Shown: piece by piece, positions 60,338 to 64,000 of the stretch
Position numbering within the stretch: the stretch's first letter is position 1
Layout of the letters: every line of letters starts with the position of its first letter
Assembly (NCBI GenBank): GCA_963643505.1
Contig: CAVIKF010000001.1
Location: 1 to 64,000 of the forward strand
DNA: 64,000 nt
DNA from: CAVEFW01 sp963643505
Lineage (GTDB): Bacteria > Actinomycetota > Coriobacteriia > Coriobacteriales > Eggerthellaceae
Direction of reading: 5' to 3'
The notes under the pieces: generated by a model
What the model was told of the DNA's origin: nothing
Seen by the model: the letters and a program-made list of their open reading frames with translations, nothing else
Databases searched by the model: none
Program-made: the position numbers and the translations under genes

Positions 60338-61321
60338 ATGGCGACTTCGAAACCGCTTCTTCCTGCGTATCTGACCGTGGGAGAGGACCAGTTGAAACGA
60401 AACGCCGTCCTCACCCGCCTTCGGTCGAGGCTCGACAAAGAGGGGGCCCTTGCGTTCAACTACGACAAATTCGACGGCGAGACCGCAACGGGTACAGAGA
60501 TCGTGCTTGCAGCAAACACCGTCCCCTTTGCAAGCGATATGCGCCTTGTGGAGGTGGCCCATGTTGACAAGCTGCGCAAAGCGGACAGCGAGGAACTCGT
60601 CTCATACCTCGAAAACCCCAACTCCTCTACCGTCGTGATCCTCGATGCGGACAAGCTCGCCAAGAATACCCGCTTATACAAGGCCGTTGCGGCTCTCGGC
60701 AAGTCAGCCGTCATCGAATGCGCGCAAAAGAAGGAGGCCGAGCTTGTCGGAATGGTCCGCAACCTCGGCCAAGGATATGGCGTACCCTTTAGTGAGGGTG
60801 CCGCGCGGAGACTCATTGAGCTGATAGGCACGAACACGGTCGCGCTCGACGCAGAGGTCAAGAAGTTATCTTTGGCACATCAGGGCTCGAGTGCGGTCTC
60901 GGTCCGCGAGGTCGAATCCCTTGTCGTTCGCAAATCCGAGCCAAAGCCTTGGGAGCTTGTCGACGCATTTGCCTCGCGCGATCTCAAAAGGTGCCTGATC
61001 TTGTTTGACTCTATGAAATCGATCTCAACGTTTGTGTTGTTGCCGTCCTGCGCCAATCGTCTCCGTGAACTTATGTGTGTTCAGTCCCTCACAAAAAGGG
61101 GAGCCACCACCGACATCCCTAAGGAAATAGGGGCGTTTCGTAGGCGCGCCGTTCAAGCTTGGCAGATTAAGAACCACACCATGTGGGCAAGAAATTGGAA
61201 ACCGGAAGAGTTACGCGGGGCTTTAAGGCTTGCGCGGGAGTGTGAGCGTGCAATCAAGACCGGTTCCAATGATCGGGAGACCTTCAAAGACTGGCTTTTG
61301 ACGGTCGTGCCTAAACGCTGA
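60338..61321 (+). CDS. holA: DNA polymerase III delta subunit
   Basis: Opens the sliding clamp as part of the clamp loader. The 327-residue chain follows the HolA pattern: LLPAYLTVGEDQLKRNAVL at the N terminus, the VVILDADKLAKNTRLYKAV strand-helix region near 108-126, EKKSLAHQ-type LDAEVKKLSLAH near 170 and a helical C-terminal collar domain. ATG 60338 with GGGAGGGGAGG upstream. Position next to comEC and opposite rpsT is the common bacterial order comEA-comEC-holA-rpsT. Confidence 0.9.
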   Translation: MATSKPLLPAYLTVGEDQLKRNAVLTRLRSRLDKEGALAFNYDKFDGETATGTEIVLAANTVPFASDMRLVEVAHVDKLRKADSEELVSYLENPNSSTVVILDADKLAKNTRLYKAVAALGKSAVIECAQKKEAELVGMVRNLGQGYGVPFSEGAARRLIELIGTNTVALDAEVKKLSLAHQGSSAVSVREVESLVVRKSEPKPWELVDAFASRDLKRCLILFDSMKSISTFVLLPSCANRLRELMCVQSLTKRGATTDIPKEIGAFRRRAVQAWQIKNHTMWARNWKPEELRGALRLARECERAIKTGSNDRETFKDWLLTVVPKR

Positions 61322-61420
61322 CGACTCCTAAACTCCCCAAACGACTCCCTGGTAAAACTTTCGCCAAACTCCCAAACGATCCCCCAACAACTCCCTCAAA
61401 AATCTCCTCAAAAACCCATC
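61322..61420. other. G-poor, A/C-rich gap between holA and rpsT
   Basis: The forward strand here is strikingly rich in A and C and almost free of G, with repeated ACTCCC/CTCC and CAAA blocks. The 16-mer TCCCCAAACGACTCCC at 61334-61349 is the exact reverse complement of 1938-1953 upstream of guaA. No gene is evident. Confidence 0.7.
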
Positions 61421-61450
61421 ACAAAAATAGGGCCCTCCTAAGAGAGCCCC
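61421..61450 (-). terminator. Terminator of rpsT
   Basis: Minus strand: GGGGCTCTC pairs with GAGGGCCCT (nine pairs, two G-U) around a TTAG-type loop, followed by ATTTTTGT. It lies 27 bases beyond the rpsT stop. Confidence 0.8.
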
Positions 61451-61476
61451 AAAATCTACGGGTTTTGTCGAGTGAA

Positions 61477-61971
61477 TTACTCAGCGTCCTCCGCGGCCTC
61501 CTCGGCGGCAGCTGCCTCTGCAGCAGCCTTTGCCTTGCGAGCGGCAGCCTTGGCAACAGCCTTTGCATGAGCCTCACGACGGGCGGCCTTCTCAGCGTTG
61601 GCGACCTTGTAAGCCTCTTGCTTTGCGGCGAACTTTGCAGCCTTCTTGTTGCCCGTAGCGGCAGCAGGCTTGACTTCAGGTTTGGTGTAGGCGGCGATGT
61701 CCTCGGCGGTAACGATGGTGTTGGCGAGAGCCATTACACCGGACTTGCGGTTAGCGGCTTGGTTTTTGTGGATGATGCCCTTGGAAGCAGCCTTGTCGAG
61801 CAAGCGGCAAGCCTTGGCGGCGTTTGCGTAAGCCTCGGCACCGTTGCCGGCGGCCACTGCCTCACGAACGCGACGAACGGCGGTCTTCAACTCGGCCTTG
61901 TAGGCACGATTGCGCTGACGGGACTTCTCTGCGGTGATGATACGCTTTTTTTGGCTCTTAATATTTGCCAT
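61477..61971 (-). CDS. rpsT: 30S ribosomal protein S20 with a long C-terminal extension
   Basis: Binds 16S rRNA early in 30S assembly. Residues 1 to about 88 match S20 (MANIKSQKKRI start, RNRAYKAELKTAVRRVREA, ASKGIIHKNQAANRKSGVM). Residues about 89-164 are an added Ala/Lys/Glu-rich segment, probably helical, ending in an acidic AEEAAEDAE. Ordinary S20 is about 85-90 residues. ATG preceded by GGAGG eight bases upstream. Opposite to holA and lepA. The leader contains the inverted-repeat element at 62037-62181. Confidence 0.94.
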   Translation of the reverse strand: MANIKSQKKRIITAEKSRQRNRAYKAELKTAVRRVREAVAAGNGAEAYANAAKACRLLDKAASKGIIHKNQAANRKSGVMALANTIVTAEDIAAYTKPEVKPAAATGNKKAAKFAAKQEAYKVANAEKAARREAHAKAVAKAAARKAKAAAEAAAAEEAAEDAE

Positions 61972-62036
61972 GATGATCCTCCAATACTTGGACGTTGGGT
62001 ATTTTCACGCTTCAAGCAACGAGGGAGTGGAGATGC

Positions 62037-62181
62037 GGCTTCGTTACTGCTGACTAACCGATTGCAGCTTGCAAGCCCGCTTGGGGACATGCGCCTTTAG
62101 GCGGCATTCTTGCTGTGCCTATTGAAGCGGTCGGGATTTCCCAGCTTCTGGACCAATCGGTCACTCAGCAATAACGAACCC
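62037..62181 (-). other. Structured element with 28-nt inverted arms upstream of rpsT
   Basis: The arms 62037-62064 and 62154-62181 pair at 24 of 28 positions; two further positions are C-A on the forward strand but G-U on the minus strand, so the stem is almost complete only in RNA of the rpsT sense. The 89-nt interior contains smaller hairpins on the minus strand (GAAGC/GCTTC with GGG/CCC inside, and CGCC/GGCG). It could be an S20 leader RNA, a small RNA or a short transposon-derived element. No tRNA, 6S or known riboswitch motif was recognised. Confidence 0.6.
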
Positions 62182-62349
62182 TTGTTGCGGCCACGTCCGC
62201 AGGTTGGCAAAGCCAATGTCGTTGCTGAACACGCGTTTAATCAGGGTACCAAAGCTTGACTGGTATGTCACGGGGTAATTTGCTCCCGTTACAAAAAAGT
62301 TTGACCCGTCAAGTGAGACGACAGGCAGTCTCGACGGGGGAGTATACGG
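62182..62349. other. Non-coding stretch upstream of lepA with several hairpins
   Basis: No gene is seen. Hairpins include TTGGCaaaGCCAA near 62204-62216, ACGGG/CCCGT near 62270-62288, and CCCGTC-GAGAC/GTCTC-GACGGG at 62305-62338. On the minus strand the last is followed by TCAAACTTTTTTG, which resembles a terminator facing rpsT. Confidence 0.45.
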
Positions 62350-62355
62350 TATAAT
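62350..62355 (+). promoter_or_regulatory. Probable -10 box of lepA
   Basis: Consensus TATAAT, 61 nt before the chosen lepA start and 17 nt before an in-frame upstream ATG at 62372. No clear -35. Confidence 0.45.
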
Positions 62356-62410
62356 AATTCGGCTAAAGACAATGCCAACTAAAGACAAAACCTATTCTTT
62401 GAGAGCGACG

Positions 62411-64000
62411 ATGATCAAGACAGCATCCCATATCCGTAATTTCAGCATCATTGCCCATATCGATCACGGCAAATCCACCCTTTCTGACCGCATCCTCGAG
62501 ATGACGGGAACCGTAGCAAGCCGCGATATGAAAGAACAATTGCTTGACAGCATGGACATCGAACGTGAGCGCGGCATCACCATCAAAAGCCAGGCGGTCC
62601 GAGTGGAATACGAGGCGGACGACGGCGAGACCTACCAGCTCAACCTTATCGATACACCCGGCCATGTGGACTTCACCTATGAGGTGAGCCGTAGCCTAGC
62701 AGCTTGTGAAGGTGCGGTCTGCGTCGTCGATGCGACCCAAGGCGTGGAAGCCCAAACCGTGGCAAACGCGATGCTCGCTATGAACAACAACCTCGAGATC
62801 ATTCCCCTGATCAACAAGATTGACCTCCCAAGCGCCGAGCCTGAGCGGGTCCGTGCGGAGATCGAAGACGGCCTTGCCATCCCCGCCGATGACGCGGTTC
62901 TTGCAAGCGGCAAGACCGGGGTGGGTGTGCACGATCTTCTCGAGTCCGTCGTCTACAACATTCCCGCTCCCCAAGGAGACCCTGATGCGCCACTCAAGGC
63001 GCTCATCTTCGACTCCTATTTCGATGCCTATCGTGGTGTGGTTGCGCTTATTCGCGTCGTTGACGGAAGCGTCAAGAAAGGCGACAAAATCCGTATGATG
63101 GCCACCGGCGCCGAGACTCTCGTCGAAGAGGTGGGCGCCCGTCGTCCGGCCGAGGTCGCAATGCCCTCATTAACCTTTGGGGAAGTCGGATACCTCGTCA
63201 CGGGACTCAAAGACGTATCGCGATGCAAGACCGGCGACACCATCACATCAGCCACAAACGGAGCCTTTGAGGCGCTTCCTGGGTATCGCGAGGCCAAACC
63301 CATGGTCTACACGGGCCTGTTTCCCATCGAATCTGACCAATACGAACCGCTCAAGGAAGCGCTCGAGAAGCTCGTATTGAACGATCCCGCCCTCGAGTGG
63401 GAACCCGAGACCTCCATCGCGCTCGGTTTCGGATTCCGTGTCGGATTCCTCGGCCTTCTTCATATGGAGGTCGTGAAAGAGCGCCTCGAACGCGAGTTTA
63501 ACCTCGACCTGCTTGCCACGGCGCCAAGCGTTGAATATCACGTATACATGCGTCGCGATTCGGACGAATACCTCACCATTCGCAGCCCCCAGGAGATGCC
63601 TGACGCGGGCACCTATGACCACATCGAGGAACCTTTCCTCAAGGCCAAGATACTTGTCCCGCCCGAATATGTCGGCGCAGTCATGGAGCTCACCTCCCAA
63701 CGTCGCGGCCAGTTCATCAACATGAACTACATCTCTGCGACGACTGTTGAGCAGATTTGGGAGATGCCCCTGTCCGAGTTGATCATGGATTACTTCGACA
63801 AGCTCAAATCCAACACGAAGGGCTATGCGAGCCTTGACTACGAGTTCTCCTGCTACAAGCCGGGCGATCTTCAAAAGCTTGACATCCTTCTTTCAGGCAA
63901 GCCCATCGACGCACTTTCCTTCATCGTCCACAAGGATAAGGCCTATGAGCGTGGGCGCGTGCTTTGCGAGAAGCTCAAGGAGATCATCCCTCGCCAGATG
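62411..64000 (+). CDS. lepA: Elongation factor 4 (LepA), partial at the window end
   Basis: Ribosomal GTPase that affects translocation under stress. The visible 530 residues cover the GTPase domain (FSIIAHIDHGKSTLSDR near residue 10, DTPGHVDF near 87, NKIDLP near 136), domain II, the EF-G-like domain (LGFGFRVGFLGLLHMEV) and most of the C-terminal part to IPRQM; about 70 residues should follow beyond the window. I chose ATG 62411, where the family begins; it has only a weak GAGAG site. An in-frame ATG at 62372 would add 13 residues. Confidence 0.96.
   Translation, partial: MIKTASHIRNFSIIAHIDHGKSTLSDRILEMTGTVASRDMKEQLLDSMDIERERGITIKSQAVRVEYEADDGETYQLNLIDTPGHVDFTYEVSRSLAACEGAVCVVDATQGVEAQTVANAMLAMNNNLEIIPLINKIDLPSAEPERVRAEIEDGLAIPADDAVLASGKTGVGVHDLLESVVYNIPAPQGDPDAPLKALIFDSYFDAYRGVVALIRVVDGSVKKGDKIRMMATGAETLVEEVGARRPAEVAMPSLTFGEVGYLVTGLKDVSRCKTGDTITSATNGAFEALPGYREAKPMVYTGLFPIESDQYEPLKEALEKLVLNDPALEWEPETSIALGFGFRVGFLGLLHMEVVKERLEREFNLDLLATAPSVEYHVYMRRDSDEYLTIRSPQEMPDAGTYDHIEEPFLKAKILVPPEYVGAVMELTSQRRGQFINMNYISATTVEQIWEMPLSELIMDYFDKLKSNTKGYASLDYEFSCYKPGDLQKLDILLSGKPIDALSFIVHKDKAYERGRVLCEKLKEIIPRQM

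Noticed and set aside
62037..62181. 6S RNA or riboswitch identity for the inverted-arm element
   Set aside because: No central-bubble layout or known aptamer sequence could be matched, so it is left unnamed.
62161..62388. 75-residue minus-strand frame near lepA
   Set aside because: Ends in the hairpin-rich gap, has no ribosome site and no recognisable family.

Overview
The window is a gene-dense, moderately GC-rich bacterial chromosome segment with almost entirely housekeeping content. It fits an anaerobic actinobacterium of the class Coriobacteriia, possibly Eggerthellaceae; this placement is inference. Support comes from the actinobacterial order pyrF - integration host factor (mihF) - gmk - rpoZ, the rimP-nusA-ylxR-infB-rbfA cluster, frequent GTG and TTG starts, and a NAD-linked PyrK/PyrD pair together with Pta/AckA acetate metabolism. 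No phage, transposase, CRISPR array, rRNA or tRNA was recognised.

Layout. 1-9.4 kb: end of an unknown gene, guaA, uppP, pcrA, ppaC, a PHP-type phosphatase, a tandem MarR regulator in an AT-rich pocket, and a GNAT acetyltransferase. Short tandem repeats flank uppP on both sides. 9.5-19 kb: a translation and RNA-processing operon (rimP, nusA, ylxR, infB, rbfA, nrnA, truB, ribF) followed by an mtnA-like isomerase. 19-32 kb: azlCD, a TerC transporter gene with a yybP-ykoY type manganese riboswitch, a lipid kinase, RNase D, YugP peptidase, xseAB, ackA, dgt, rnhA, pta and a HAD phosphatase. 32-38 kb: the queuosine precursor genes queD-queE-queC plus queF, then a C_GCAxxG_C_C protein, a zinc-type macrodomain protein and an ABC exporter. 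38-43 kb: dnaG, def, fmt, rsmB. 44-54 kb: the complete UMP operon pyrR-B-C-carA-carB-pyrK-D-F behind a leader with a PyrR-binding motif. 54-64 kb: mihF, gmk, rpoZ, thiI, comEA, comEC, holA, rpsT (opposite strand) and lepA, which runs off the window.

How the genes work together. The pyr operon makes UMP from bicarbonate, glutamine and aspartate and is probably controlled by PyrR acting on its leader RNA. queDECF convert a GTP-derived pterin to preQ1. rimP to truB mature and start ribosomes. ackA and pta interconvert acetyl-CoA and acetate. comEA/comEC suggest DNA uptake capacity.

Most noteworthy: the terC manganese riboswitch with a mutually exclusive terminator; a 145-bp element with 28-nt inverted arms between rpsT and lepA whose imperfect pairs become G-U wobbles only in the rpsT-sense RNA; a NusA C-terminal tail with the C-x9-C-x10-C-x2-H spacing of plant WRC zinc motifs; an S20 protein with an Ala/Lys-rich tail about as long as the ribosomal core; a regulator with two MarR domains downstream of a 15-T tract; and a probably leaderless azlC transcript. 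No wholly new multigene system was found.
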